Positions 45,807 through 56,847 of a DNA stretch of 64,000 bases are shown here, in pieces. This stretch comes from Dryococelus australis (Eukaryota > Arthropoda > Insecta > Phasmatodea > Phasmatidae): assembly GCA_029891345.1 (NCBI GenBank), contig CM056997.1, positions 214,001,212 to 214,065,211 on the forward strand. The letters run 5' to 3'. The notes beneath the pieces are model-generated. The model had not been told where the DNA came from, did not search any database, and saw only the letters and a program-made list of their open reading frames with translations. Position 1 is the first letter of the stretch. Each line of letters starts with the position of its first letter. The position numbers were made by a program, and so were the translations under genes.

Positions 45807-46329
45807 TCCGCATACAGAAGAAAAACTTTATCGCTGATGACCGGATGCACGGTTCTTTGGTAATGTCCAGTAGTTTAATGAGTGCTGTCGACCTCGCCTG
45901 GGTTTCAGTTGAGTTGTACGGAGAATGCCGTTTCACTTCGCCATCCGCATTCTTGACAGATAGTAGCACAGACATATTTTGCCAGCAGACTTTATTACGT
46001 TCTCTGCAAGGTAATATTGCATCAGCAACACTCGTGTAAAATACCTAAATGAAATAATATAATTTTATATTATTCTGTGTAGGAAAGGTTACCTGCCGGG
46101 ACGCCTCCAGCTCGGCATTACATTGGAAGAGAGCTGGTCTGTGATTAGTGTTGTTCAGTATAGTAAGTGTGTTTGGTGTTGTGTGAATCAATAGGACTAC
46201 TGTCAAAATGGGAATAGAGACCAACAGAACTAACAGCGATGCAGTCGTGAACATAGGCGGCTCTTTTCTAGCATGTCTTACTTCTAAGTACTAAATATAT
46301 ACCACATCAAAATTGCTAGAGATGTTCAA
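45807..46329. other. No gene seen
   Basis: Unique sequence. A frame entering from the SINE continues to 46039 without a recognisable domain. Confidence 0.5.
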
Positions 46330-46612
46330 AAATCGCGAAAGAGATTTGAGCCAACATATATTCGATAGTGTTAGCAATTTAATTATTTTATGAGTGGAAG
46401 ATTAAACTTTTGACCAAGTTACGATATTTTCTTTGCAGATCACTAACGTTCTGGTTTAAAATATCAAAATTCTCGCAGGTCCAACGGAATGGGTTAGGCG
46501 GTTAATGCATGCATGACAATACCGCGAGAAAAACTGCCGGACATGCGTAAAGTACGGTGAATCCTAGCGAACAGCCGACTTTTCCGCGATATACCCTCGT
46601 CTCTAGTGACTG
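46330..46612 (+). mobile_element. Family D-related MITE, subfamily 2, copy 2
   Basis: It shares agccaacatatattcgata, cttttgaccaagtt, cactaacgttctggt, catgcatgacaatacc, ctgccggacatgcgtaaagta and gaatcctagcgaacag with 47960. The outer words tcgcgaaagagatt and ttccgcgatataccc may be eroded inverted ends. Confidence 0.6.
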
Positions 46613-47959
46613 TTTCATACACGCTTGCGAACCGGCTAACGATCCGTCCACTTAATATCGCTTCAGCCATTTTGGTAATTTATCCGATCAAATGAATTTC
46701 ACCCATTTTCACAATCCTCCAGTGCGTGTCAATTTTTAATTATTTAAAATCTGGAATAATTCGCGGATATTCACTTAGGATAAGTTATGCTTCAGCACTT
46801 GTGCGTTTCTGTTATTTTCGCAACTAGCCGACGAATTAGACAAAACGTCCTGGAATAATCTAAGCCAATAGGAACAAGCATTCAAGAATATGCCTCATCA
46901 TGGTCTCCCACTGTAGTAGCAAGCAGCCAATTAGCATACAGACACTGTTTGAGCATAAAATTACTGGAATGTAGTCAACACGATGATAAAAACTCATATT
47001 TTTCTATCTCAATAATGGTTCAATCATCCAAGTGAACAAATAACGTAACATTTTAAAGCCTCGTAGCTTAAAGATAACACCAAACTATCTCGCTGTTAGT
47101 AGAACTTTCTATTACAATATTGTATTATTCCTACACCTCAGGATATCTCAACTTGTAATTCCAGCATAAGAATGACTGATAACTGTTCCAACCATCGTTT
47201 CTCTGTCTGCACGCTGGGTTCTCAGGAGTAATTGCGTCTGAGCTGAGCCTACGGTTTATTACCACGACGATGAAACATTCAAAATCTCGAGCTCTCGGTT
47301 TTTCTCCTCCTTCCCCATTGAAAAGTCCTGTGCTCAATTCTCCCCCCCCCCCCCTTTTTTCCAAATCACTCTATGAAGAATACACAAAAGCGAGACAAAT
47401 TACGTACTGAACGTCGTCTCATGCAAAAAAAAAACCTGCCTGTAGGCTTGCCGCGCAGGGGTTTCAGACCTGCCTCCGCGCTGTACTTGATTTAAGCTCC
47501 GTACGAACTCTGCCAACAAAGACGATAGCATTGCGCCGTGCCCGTGAGGCACATAGGAATATCAAGTACCAGACGTCCTTAGAGCCGTTTCTTTTATCTG
47601 TTCAAGCGAGAAATTCCGCGGTGGCCGCATGGAACGCGTCGTGGACTTAGAAAACCCGAGAAGAGAAATGCGAGACGGAAAGTATTCCAGCCGGAACATT
47701 ACGAAAGCAAGAAAGGAAGATACATTTTTCACGTCCCGATTACGGCGCGAGCAGAAGCCACCCGAGAAACTCTAGCATCGGCACACTTGAGAATGAACGA
47801 TCTCGTCACCAAGTTCAACATAACAACGAAGGTTACCACTCGAGGCGTTTAGTACTGCATGACAGCCAGATGTACAGAGGGAGGGATAACTCGTAAGTTC
47901 GCTTGGTGACAGCCAAGACTTCGAGTATAACTGATTTTTAACGAAGGCTAGCCATTACT
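46613..47959. other. No gene seen; C13 tract
   Basis: A 13-base C run lies at 47342-47354. 47400-47480 is mildly repetitive (cctgcctgtaggc, cctgcctccgcgc). No coding signal. Confidence 0.5.
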
Positions 47960-48240
47960 GCAGATAATGGAAAATCACGAACAATTTTTTCAGCCAACAT
48001 ACCTTCGATAACACTCTAGATAGTTTATTTTTTCATGATTGGATGAACCAGGTTTTGACTCGGCTAAGCTGTCTACATACCAATCACGAACGTTCTGCCT
48101 TATAGTGTCAGAATCTTCATTGGTCCAGTGAAATGGGGTAGTAGCTTCATACATGCATGGCAGCCAATAAGAAACTGCCAGACATGTGTACAGTACATTG
48201 AATCCTAACAGTTGTAAACCCTTTCCCGCGATAAACCATC
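47960..48240 (+). mobile_element. Family D-related MITE, subfamily 2, copy 3
   Basis: agccaacataccttcgataac, catgattggatgaacc, ttttgactcggctaagctg, accaatcacgaacgttctgcc, atagtgtcagaatcttc, tccagtgaaatggggtag, catgcatggcagccaataag and ctgccagacatgtgtacagta give the clearest version of this subfamily. Its 3' end (ctttcccgcgataaacc) is part of the duplication that follows. Confidence 0.7.
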
Positions 48241-48665
48241 TTCTCCCTACAACTCGTTAAACATACGCACTTCTTCCAGTGTCTAGCTAACACCTAGTGT
48301 GTAAATCATTAATGTCGTATCGTCCCCGGGGCACAGTCCTTAGCAAGGGTGTTACGCCGGCCGTGTACAGAACAGCTGCTCTCCAAGTCAGCAGCAAGTT
48401 CGGCTAGCGAATCCGCCAACTGGCCACACAGGAACCCTTTCCCGCGATAAACCATCTTCGCCAACCATTACAAAGGACGAGTCTACAACTCGTTAAACAT
48501 ACGCACTTCTTCCAGTGTCTAGCAACACCTAGTGTGTAAATCATTAATGTCGTATCGTCCCCGGGGCACAGTCCTTAGCAAGGGTGTTACGCCGGCCGTG
48601 TACAGAACAGCTGCTCTCCAAGTCAGCAGCAAGTTCGGCTAGCGAATCCGCCAACTTGCCACATA
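48217..48665 (+). repeat. Tandem duplication, offset 216 bp at the start
   Basis: Copy 1 (48217-48432) and copy 2 (48433-48665) are nearly identical and include the 3' end of the preceding MITE plus adjacent unique DNA (cgtatcgtccccggggcac, gtgttacgccggccgtgtac). Copy 2 has about 20 extra bases (ccattacaaaggacgagt region) and copy 1 a few single-base changes. It must postdate the MITE insertion. Confidence 0.92.
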
Positions 48666-49790
48666 GGACTCGTGCAACTTCCCCTTCCGACGGAACTCTG
48701 GCCTCGGCGAGTATCAGACGCGACGATCCTACGCGTGCGCTAAAGGACTCGTCGTCCTCGCTCCAGGAGACAGTTATTATTTGTTCAACATCGCTACCCC
48801 CCCCCCCCACATACGATCCAACTTTTAAACACCAGCCATGATGACACTTTCCCCACAATAATATTGAGCACATAGTTTTCGCATAAATGCATGTCAAAAT
48901 TAACATCTTGGTGTTTAACAAATGTACAAGTAATAAAAACATTCTACATACATAAATGAGATAATTAAACTGGAAGAAGAATCCACGAGCTGCTTCAAAA
49001 ATCATTATTGCTGGGTAAAATGTTCTGGTAGGCTTTTGTTACTACGTACAAGTAGAACAAAGAATCTACATCCATACGAGTTTTGTTTAGAAACAAAAAA
49101 AACATGAAAATTGTGTTGCACGAGCTACATTCGGATGAAGTCCTGGAAGTGTTAGATCTTCTGCAAATAGTTTGGTTCATTTTATTTGAAAATTATAAAG
49201 ACAGTAAAATGCTCACTTTGCGTGCCATTCTGAAGAAACTATGTGAGTAAAAAAAAAATTATAAACAGGGGAAAATAATTGAACAAGTAGAATACGATGA
49301 GATATAAATATAAAATAATTTTTTTTATAGCCAACGCCCTTAAAAGTTGCAGTCTTCCTAGACCACCAAGCGGCGCAAACAGTTTCCCTCGACTCTTTCG
49401 CTAACGTTGTCCTGTACATGGTACGTTGTACAGAAAGTACATTTAATGATCCAAAATATACACAACAGAAAACAGTGTTCAATAAATGACGTCCATCGCG
49501 TGGTCGGAGATATCATTCCTTGTTATGAATATGTTCCGCACTCTCGTGAACAGAGACTACTAAACACATCATCACAAACATATTTTAATGGTATACAACG
49601 TATGACAGAACGTTATGCTGACACCTGTACAGCTCCAAACCAAAAAAAAAAAAAAAAGAAGTTTTCTTTGTAACGTCTGAAGCTATGTGACTGAAAGGTT
49701 TATTTAATCTGTTGTAAGAAGAGAAGAAAACCTACCAATTTCGCGTTTCTTTGAATAGCATTTAGAAGCTGCTCGCCATTTACAGATCAC
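48666..49790. other. No gene seen; C12 tract
   Basis: A C12 run lies at 48797-48808. A 153-codon minus frame at 48544-49005 begins in the duplicated DNA and crosses the C run, and is not believable as a protein. An A15 run lies at about 49642. The last eight bases, cagatcac, are the left target duplication of the next element. Confidence 0.5.
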
Positions 49791-50089
49791 TATGACCTCC
49801 TGTTTTTTCGTGAAAAGATTCCACGACTGACTGTACTCCTAAACACTACAGCTAAGATCCAGTTTTGTGATTGACTTGTGTTCAACTGTCACATGTCGCA
49901 GGAGATTGCCAGCGCGTCACGGACACCACTCGGTGTCGGAGTTACGTAATCGTGATTGGCCCAGTCAGGGAAGGGACTGTCTGCCGACAAACTCACGTGG
50001 CCATTAAGCAAAGAGGAACTGCACGTATACCGCAGGACACTGGAGTCTAGCCTTCGCCTAAATATTTCCGCGAAAAACAGCTGGCCCTA
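49791..50089 (+). mobile_element. hAT-like MITE, family D, with 8-bp target duplication
   Basis: It starts tatgacctcctgttttttcg and ends cgcgaaaaacagctggcccta. The flanks cagatcac (49783-49790) and ctgatcac (50090-50097) match at 7 of 8 positions, the length typical of hAT insertions. Inside are gcgcgtcacggacacc, atcgtgattggcccagtcag, gtggccattaagc and tggagtctagccttcgcc. Confidence 0.85.
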
Positions 50090-50099
50090 CTGATCACTA

Positions 50100-51122
50100 T
50101 TCAAATACTATTTTCAATCAAATTTATGTTTCGCTCTGCCACAAGCAAAAATGAACCATTCCAGTCACAGATAAATGTATAATTGTACGCATTGTAGTGA
50201 ACAACTTTTTTTGTACAAGTATCAGCTGGACTCACAACCATCCGTCACACCCGTCAGTCACCCGTCCATCAGTCAGTTATCCATCTGTTTTATCGTCCGT
50301 CAGTTGAAAGCGACTCAACAATCCGTCATCCGTCGATCTTTCTGTCCGGCAAAATTTGAGCGTAATTAACATAGCGATATTTCTTTCGTAGAAGGTATAT
50401 TTTGGTTGAAAATACAATTTCAAGAGACAAACACTTAGAGGGATTGATAGATAGAAAAAAAGCTGCCCTGCGACTGGTCGAAGATCATGTGACCGCCTGA
50501 CGGATGCGACAGATGGTTGAGAGTCCAGCTTAACCACACTGGAACAGGGCGCAAGAGGCGAACTCCAGCCAGCAACGTGGCGGAAGGCCATTTGTACACA
50601 ATCATAACTGACTTCCCAGCCGCCAGCCCAGCCAATAAGGACGTCTACCGCAAAGTGAGTAGCCAATCACACACAAGGCCCATTCCACAGCTTCGCGCAA
50701 CCAGTCAGTGGATTGGCACGTCCACGTCAAAGACATCTATCACTTCCGAACTATTCTCTGACGTGAAACTACATTTCTCCGCAATCCTGACCATTTAACT
50801 ATCGGGCCATACCAGTCACTTTACCCCTTAACTGTATAATAACGTAACGGCATAGGCAATTTTTTTCGGATTTCGTTTCCCCAAGTGGGCCTACTCTGCT
50901 AAAAGCGTTCAATTACCAAAATTCTTCTATGTTTTGGGAATAAGTTAACGTTTCGTGACATATAAAAAGCAATAGATAGTTCAAAAATAAAAGTAAGTTA
51001 ATAATTTTTTTGGCCTACTTCGTAATCATGATTTTGGAATTAAATTTCGTAATAAAATAATTTAAGAATCTTCTTTAAAAGCATTTAATTCCAGCCAGTT
51101 TTGGCCTGCGCAATGCCATGCA
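50100..51122. other. No gene seen; second copy of repeat J at about 50655-50735
   Basis: The repeat J words gtagccaatcacacacaagg, cccattccacagcttcgcgc and ggcacgtccacg match 9140-9221. At 50235-50345 ccgtcagtc/ccatcagtc words form a loose cluster. gccatgca (51115-51122) is the left target duplication of the next element. Confidence 0.5.
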
Positions 51123-51348
51123 TAGGGGCTCCTGTTCTTTGCGAAAAGATTTCTGGACACTTTAGATCAGATCCTCTTTCATCACTACATCATTTGAAAC
51201 GTTACGCGCCTTATCCGTCTGCCCGCGAATCAAACACTCTTCACACGAAGCCAAGCGTCGAATAGCCAAAGGAAGGCTGCAAGTGTACACATAGGATATT
51301 GAAGTCTAGCCTCCGCGTAAATATTTTCGCGAAAAACAGGTATCCCTA
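51123..51348 (+). mobile_element. hAT-like MITE, family D, reference copy
   Basis: It starts TAGGGGctcctgttctttgcg and ends cgcgaaaaacaggtatCCCTA. The flanks gccatgca (51115-51122) and gccatgaa (51349-51356) agree at 7 of 8 positions. TAGGG...CCCTA ends with an 8-bp duplication are the usual signature of hAT superfamily transposons. The 226-bp interior has ctgcccgcgaatcaaacac, gccaagcgtcgaatagcc and tattgaagtctagcctccgcg, with no frame. Confidence 0.88.
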
Positions 51349-52045
51349 GCCATGAAGCATACAGTGTTTATTTGGAGCTTGATCGCTTGCAATTTGAAGT
51401 TTAAAGTCTAGCTGTTTTAACTTGAATGTTGTTGTTAAACAAATCACAAAACTAAAGGTGGGCGACACAATTAACTGTCGAATTTTCTTTAAGCTATTCA
51501 AAAATTTATTTTGATTGGTAGCCAAACAAATGACCTATATAATTTTTAAAAATTTGTGACATTCAAAATATAGGTGCAAAATTCTTATAACTCCTTTAGT
51601 TTTTCCGTAGAAGTCAATACACTACTTTCTGTTGTTTTCTACCACTTCAGATTTCTGTTTGATACTTCCCATAATGCACGCTAAAAATTCAGAAAATAGT
51701 TTTGGCCACTTAACAGCGTTAACTGTGAACTGTAATGTATGAATAATAGTGCACGAGTAATAATTCCCGTTGACCGTTTCCGTCGGAACTCCTGGTTATT
51801 ATTTGTTCCTGGTAGGGAAATTCCCGTACAAGATATAGCCTACGAGGCAGCACACTGATGACCAGCTGCATTCCTTTTATTTTTATAACTGTCTTATTGC
51901 CGTGGATAATAATGGGTCGACGTTGCAAGTCTCATACAAGCCTTGCACTTAGGGGCGACGAGGCATGTGATGCGTGTGTCTGTGTCGTTCTTAATGTTCC
52001 GGCGCTTCTAGGTCTCGGGCGCGCTAAGTTTGGTCACGCAGCAGA
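51349..52045. other. No gene seen
   Basis: AT-rich unique sequence. Repeat K-like words begin at its end. Confidence 0.5.
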
Positions 52046-52145
52046 TATAGTCCATTCGCGCTTTCTTCGGCCTTTTGGAATCGAACCTTTGAAAATATCC
52101 CTAGGTGTAACATATCAACCTGTTGTGTTCAATCACTTGTATTCC
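52046..52145 (+). repeat. Dispersed repeat K, diverged copy 3
   Basis: tatagtccattcgcgctttcttcggcctttttgg-like start, gaacctttgaaaatatccc, and aacatatcaacctg align loosely with 59074-59150. Support is weaker than for the other two. Confidence 0.4.
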
Positions 52146-52513
52146 AAAATTATGTAACCCTGTGATTAACGTTAAAGTACTGTGTTCGTGAATAGATTAA
52201 TAATATACTTAGTATCTTTTATAACTTGTAATATTCATCTCGTATTAAATACGAATTAACAACATCGAGAGCAGCGACATTTTGGCAACGGCCGGTAAGA
52301 AATAGTTCAGTTACAATATTTTTTAACCTCGTTTTCATGTATACTATTTGTAAATTAAACGTTGCCAATTGATATATTTGTATTGTTACGTAGCACTGAC
52401 GGAAACACATTTAATTGCTGCATAAAAATATCAGCGCAAATTACCGTGCCTAGGCTCTAGAGTCACACGGCGTTTTTTTTCGTCCAAGGTTCAATAAGCG
52501 AAGCACAGCGTGT
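52146..52513. other. No gene seen
   Basis: AT-rich unique sequence leading into the pyrimidine tract. Confidence 0.5.
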
Positions 52514-52674
52514 CGCTCTCTCTCGTTCTCTCACCTCTCCCTCTCTCTTCTCCCTCTCTCCCTCCCTCTCTCTCCCTCTCCCTCCCTCTCTCTCCATATC
52601 TCTCCATCTCTCTCCATCTCCCTCCATCTCTCTCTCCCTCTCTCTCTCCCTCTCCCTCTCCCTCTCTCTCTCGG
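52514..52674 (+). repeat. 160-base CT-rich tract
   Basis: An almost pure pyrimidine strand made of ctct, ccct and occasional ccatct words; the opposite strand is pure GA. It is a simple-sequence tract able to form triplex DNA in principle. The arginine/glutamate-rich or serine/leucine-rich frames over it are artefacts of the repeat. Confidence 0.95.
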
Positions 52675-53079
52675 GAAGTTTGTACCACCTGTGTAGCAGT
52701 AAAGGTAAATATTTTGTTATTTCTAATTTCATAACATTTCATACTATTTACAGCAACAATAATGATGTTTGAAAATGTAATTTACAGCCGAAACGAGATT
52801 TCATTATTTAAATACCTATTATATGTTATTTAGATGCGATGCGATAGCGCGATGCTTACAAATCCAGCAGGTTGGCAGCTGTGGCGTGGAAGGGAGAATC
52901 TAGAATTTGATCACCTTTCCCAATATGGCAGGTGATTATACCCAGTGCCTTACGACCGGCAGTGATGTGGCGACATGCCAATGTCACGGCGTGATTCTAA
53001 ACGAAGCGTCAAGTTCGTACTGGTGTTTTTTAAACTTCCTAGGCAAAGTCACAATGTTGTGACAAATATGATTTTCCAC
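52675..53079. other. No gene seen
   Basis: Around 53030-53065, aacttcctaggcaaagtcacaatgttgtgac resembles, in direct orientation, a part of repeat I that lies reversed about 250 bases downstream. This might be a second, inverted fragment of that family. Confidence 0.4.
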
Positions 53080-53810
53080 GGCAGTAATAAATATACTGTT
53101 GTGTTTCGTTAACCGCAGCGTGAGAAATGGCATGGGAGTTGCTGTGCGGTGGTCGTAAGGCTAGCCTTGTGTTTGTGCATGATTTCAAATATTTGATGTG
53201 CAATATTTATACGTTTTAACTGTGAACTGTTTTTATGACGAAGTTAGTTATATATAGTCACGTCTGTTCATTTATCAAAACGCTGTTACTTTGCGCTAGG
53301 TGTTTGAAACACAGTTGTGTAACAAGCTTACGTTTCTGTGATTTGAATGTCTGCCACAATCCCTATAAATTCCTAGGCCCAACCAGATAAATTTAAATAA
53401 ATAATAAAATAAACCTAAAAACCAGTAAGTACCAATGCATTCAAATATTAGCAGAATAAACGTTACGATAGGCCTATATGTTTGCATGTTTACCATTATC
53501 TTTTACGTTTGTCGACACATCAAACAATAAATATGCAACACGGTGTGGGCTTGAATTTACTGTGTCGTTTGTTGGACTGGTTGTCCCTTCGTTTTAGTTT
53601 TTATTCCAAATAAGGCCGTCCTTTTAACGAAATAACCCAACACATATTAATAACAACAGGTTAAATACTACTGTCGTTTCCGCCACAGTTGTAACAAACA
53701 CCGTCGTGGCTAAATATGAATGTATATTATGTGTAACATGCTATATCATGTGTAACAAATGGCTATAAAGCCGACCTAAATAATGTTATAGGCCTAAATT
53801 ATAAACACTC
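53080..53810 (-). repeat. Dispersed repeat family I, copy 2 (reversed)
   Basis: Reverse-complement partner of 1945-2665, with the landmarks listed there in reverse order (for example gactggttgtcccttcgttt, aaggccgtccttttaacg, aactgtgaactgtttttatgacg, ataatgttataggcct). Divergence is considerable and no frame is shared. Confidence 0.7.
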
Positions 53811-53949
53811 GTAGGAAATATGACAGCATTCTTTGAACAGCTGTAAAGAGCAACCAACGCATTTCACAGTTATAAAAGTAGAAGTTACATGGTAGTGTTT
53901 ATGTTTAATGTGTAACGGAAGGATACGTAATATGAAACTAAAAATAGAT

Positions 53950-53985
53950 ATTTAGCAGGGCTTCAGAAAAGGCCGAAGTTATCAG
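53950..53985 (-). repeat. Fragment of repeat F (opening only)
   Basis: On the minus strand aacttcggccttttctgaagccctgct repeats the opening of family F. Nothing of the 100-bp segment follows. Confidence 0.5.
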
Positions 53986-54002
53986 AGAGTCGAAAATGTG
54001 TG

Positions 54003-54157
54003 GCGGTCCCTTTGAGATGGGCGTAAACATTCTCCGACCAATGGCATAGTCCGACACGATTCCCACATGCGAAAATCCGGGAGTGACCCGGCCTGGGATT
54101 GGACCCGGTTTGCCTTCGTGGGAGGTAAGCAGGCTAACCGCTCTGCCACCGCAGCCC
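54003..54157 (-). mobile_element. SINE head fused to repeat C
   Basis: Minus-strand reading from 54157 gives ctgcggtggcagagcggttag (A box), gggtccaatcccaggcc (B box region), tcactcccggattttcgcatg, tcggactatgccattggtcgg, and then switches at about 54037 into repeat C read backwards (gagaatgtttacgcccatctcaaaggg). The normal SINE body and tail are absent. This is either a 3'-truncated SINE next to C or a chimeric element. Confidence 0.7.
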
Positions 54158-54167
54158 CCATAATTTT

Positions 54168-54400
54168 AGTTCCAGAGGTATTATTGGAAATGTTTGGTTG
54201 TAGAAAATTTACAATTTACTAGTTGTTTATTAATATTTTGTATTTAATATTCACTGGGTGTTATTTCCTGCTTGCAAATAGGCAGTAACCTACTCATAAA
54301 ATATAAACACGTTCCTGAATTTTTGCAGCTAGCAGATAACACATAATGAAAATTACGACCAAAAATATTAAATAACTCGTAAAATGTCAATTTGTTATAA
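54168..54400 (+). repeat. Dispersed repeat H, copy 2
   Basis: Matches 12935-13167 as described there. It starts about 10 bases after the reversed SINE head and ends aactcgtaaaatgt, where the other copy meets SINE G. Confidence 0.65.
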
Positions 54401-55869
54401 TCGGACATTGTCAGTAATTACTCTGAATCGGAATTTATGACACAAAAACGAAGAATGTCTTCAAAGTAGGTGAAGCCGAACCTGAAGTTACCCGACACTG
54501 ATTGGCGAACGGCGCTGTGACACGTTGCTGGACAGCGACGCCATTTTGCTGGCGAGTGCAGCCGCAGTTCGCGCGCGCGCGCGCTGTTCTCCCTTCCATT
54601 TCTTCAATACTCTGCTGTACGGCACCATATCCCCTGGTGTATCTGTTGAGTGAAACAGCACAGCACCGACATCCGTGCAGTATCATCGAAATTATTATAC
54701 TGATTCGGATGAGGAATCCACCACATTATCTCGGTCAACGACAAAGCCAGTTTCTCAATGCCAAGAAGAAAATACCTCAAACAAAGGAGGGAGTAAGGGC
54801 CAAGTCTGTAATAATTACAGGTTCGCTATTTAACGTACACATGAAACATGTGCATGAGAAAGCCCTCACGCAATATGTTATGTGTCATATTTGTATCGTT
54901 GCGTAGTTAAATATTTAATTTTACTCCCACTTCTCGTACATCAAACCAAATGATTGGGTTTATCGAAGTGCGTGGCGCAAAATTGCACTATCCATCTTGA
55001 CAATGCCAGTCGAATTCTGAATGTCAATAAATAGTTTCATCGTAACATCAGCTCTTATGTAAACACACAACCAACGAAATGAAAACAGTAGAAATACACA
55101 TTTCTGTTATTTCCATTTTTTTATCTTTGAAAATGCTGTACCCGAGAGAAAGGCTCTATTTTTGTCTTGAAAGCTCTCATTACAACGAACGCAGTTGCTG
55201 GAAAATTTTAATACATCTTGCGGTCGTAATTCTTTTCCGGTGGAATTCCGTGGAAATTGTACCTACTAACAAGAGTTGTTTTTTTTTACTCGCGTATCTG
55301 CGAACAGATATGTCGTGTCATTATGCTAAGTCAGACTTTCACATCATGGCCTTCTACCATCTGTGCAGGAATAATTCGCTAATGTTCTACGCGATATACG
55401 TACTTTGCACTTAAGTGGGGGTTACTGCACATCCAGACGCACAAGACTGAAACAACTGATTGTCGGATGGAGCGTCCAAAATTCTAGACAAGTAAGTGTG
55501 CGCCTGCAGATTCGTAGCACGCTTTCACGACCATTTCTACGTACGAACATGAGAAGCACGTATCCATCAGCGTCAGCGAATTTCCGCCACGAGTAAAGCA
55601 AGAGTGAAATCCATTTTTCTGAGATGAGACTATTTTTCTGTACATATTACATCAAAACGTTAGGCAAACATTTTAAGCCTCGAACAAAGGTATTGGAAAC
55701 CTATCATCATAATGTATATTTAAAAAAAAAAAACAAGAGTATGGATTTTTATGTTGCTCGGGAATGTGTTGGGGATATTAAAAAACAAATACTCGGCAGC
55801 CGTCCCCCCCCCCCCCCCACTTCAAATAAAGGCGGGCATCCAAAGCTCGGGGTGAAAACTCGATGTGAC
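54401..55869. other. No gene seen; GC dinucleotide run and C15 tract
   Basis: A (gc)7 run lies at 54570-54584 and a C15 run at 55804-55818. Frames of 111-134 codons (54502-54906, 55079-55414) have no recognisable motif and AT-driven composition. Confidence 0.5.
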
Positions 55870-56560
55870 TAGCGGCCGCCGGACTTCGCGCCTAGAGGCG
55901 GTCCATGCGGACAATCATGACGACTCGCAGAGGGCTGGCTGACGTCCGATAACGAATGCATTTCATTGCCGTTCCTCCCCTTTCCCCCCCGCACATAGGC
56001 GAGCAGTAATGAGCTGTCTTATAATTAACCGACATCGGGGTGGCGAGCCGTAATCCCAAAACAACGCCAGGTACGGCAGCTCTGTGGGCAGATTGGAGCG
56101 GGGGAAGTCGTCCCGTAATTGAAATGCCGTCGGCGAGGGAGTGCAACAGTTCGACGGGATATTCGTGATTGATGATGAGACGCAGGGGAGGGAGATGAGC
56201 GAAGAGGTAGAAATGTGTGGGCGAACGGTTTTTGCCGCGTAGGGTTGAGATGCACGGGGCATTTTTCGCACCAGTGCCTCGGTATGCCTCTACCCCCCCT
56301 CCTGGGCCATGCGATCACACCGCACAGTTGTCGACGCTGCAAGGTTAATGCGGCGAATAATGAACGGCGTAGGATTCGTCCACAGCGGAGAGACCCAATT
56401 ACCTGCCCCCCCCCCCCCCCCATCATATGTCAGGCCGCGGTGCAACTTCAAGCCTTCCCGGGGAAACTGCGGTGCGGGCAACTCGAAACTCCCGCTGCGA
56501 CCGCGAGGGGCGTTGGTGTAGCACATCTCGTCGCCCGACACTCACTCAAAACTGCTTAAC
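55870..56560. other. GC-rich island without a demonstrable gene; C16 tract
   Basis: CpG-rich, with overlapping frames of 70-133 codons on both strands and a C16 run at 56406-56421. It could be a promoter-like island or a conserved non-coding element, but I see no TATA box, exon or known motif. Confidence 0.4.
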
Positions 56561-56660
56561 CTGTTCCCTGCGCTATATTACGAAGTGACCACACACTGCC
56601 GTACCACTCGCCAATGCAACGTTATTCGACAGCTCCTTACTGCAAACATTCATTGTGAAT

Positions 56661-56719
56661 CCAGCACCAGGGGAGACGGGACAAGGTCTTGTAGTGGGTT
56701 TTGGCGCCCCTGGTGCTGG
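56661..56719. other. Perfect 13-bp inverted repeat (hairpin) with 33-base loop
   Basis: CCAGCACCAGGGG at 56661-56673 is mirrored by CCCCTGGTGCTGG at 56707-56719. The GC-rich stem would be stable in single-stranded DNA or RNA. A chance frame over it contains a P-loop-like GAPGAGKC, which is an accident of the stem sequence. Confidence 0.85.
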
Positions 56720-56847
56720 AAAATGCACCCCTCTCCAAAAAGTTTGCTTTGAAATCAATTGTAGCTGTATTTATACACGCGCACACTCGTGCTGTTTCCT
56801 ATTCACGTGTTTTGACACAAAATACTTGTACCCGTATGAACATTGTG

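Noticed and set aside
49407-49673. 88-codon frame ending in a lysine run
   Set aside because: The lysines come from an A15 run and nothing else in the frame is recognisable.
52463-52742. Frames rich in RERERE or SLSLPL repeats
   Set aside because: They are translations of the CT/GA simple-sequence tract.
55963-56426. Overlapping 102- and 133-codon minus-strand frames in a GC-rich island
   Set aside because: Two or more frames are open over the same bases on both strands, as expected from GC-rich composition. No motif or splice structure supports an exon.
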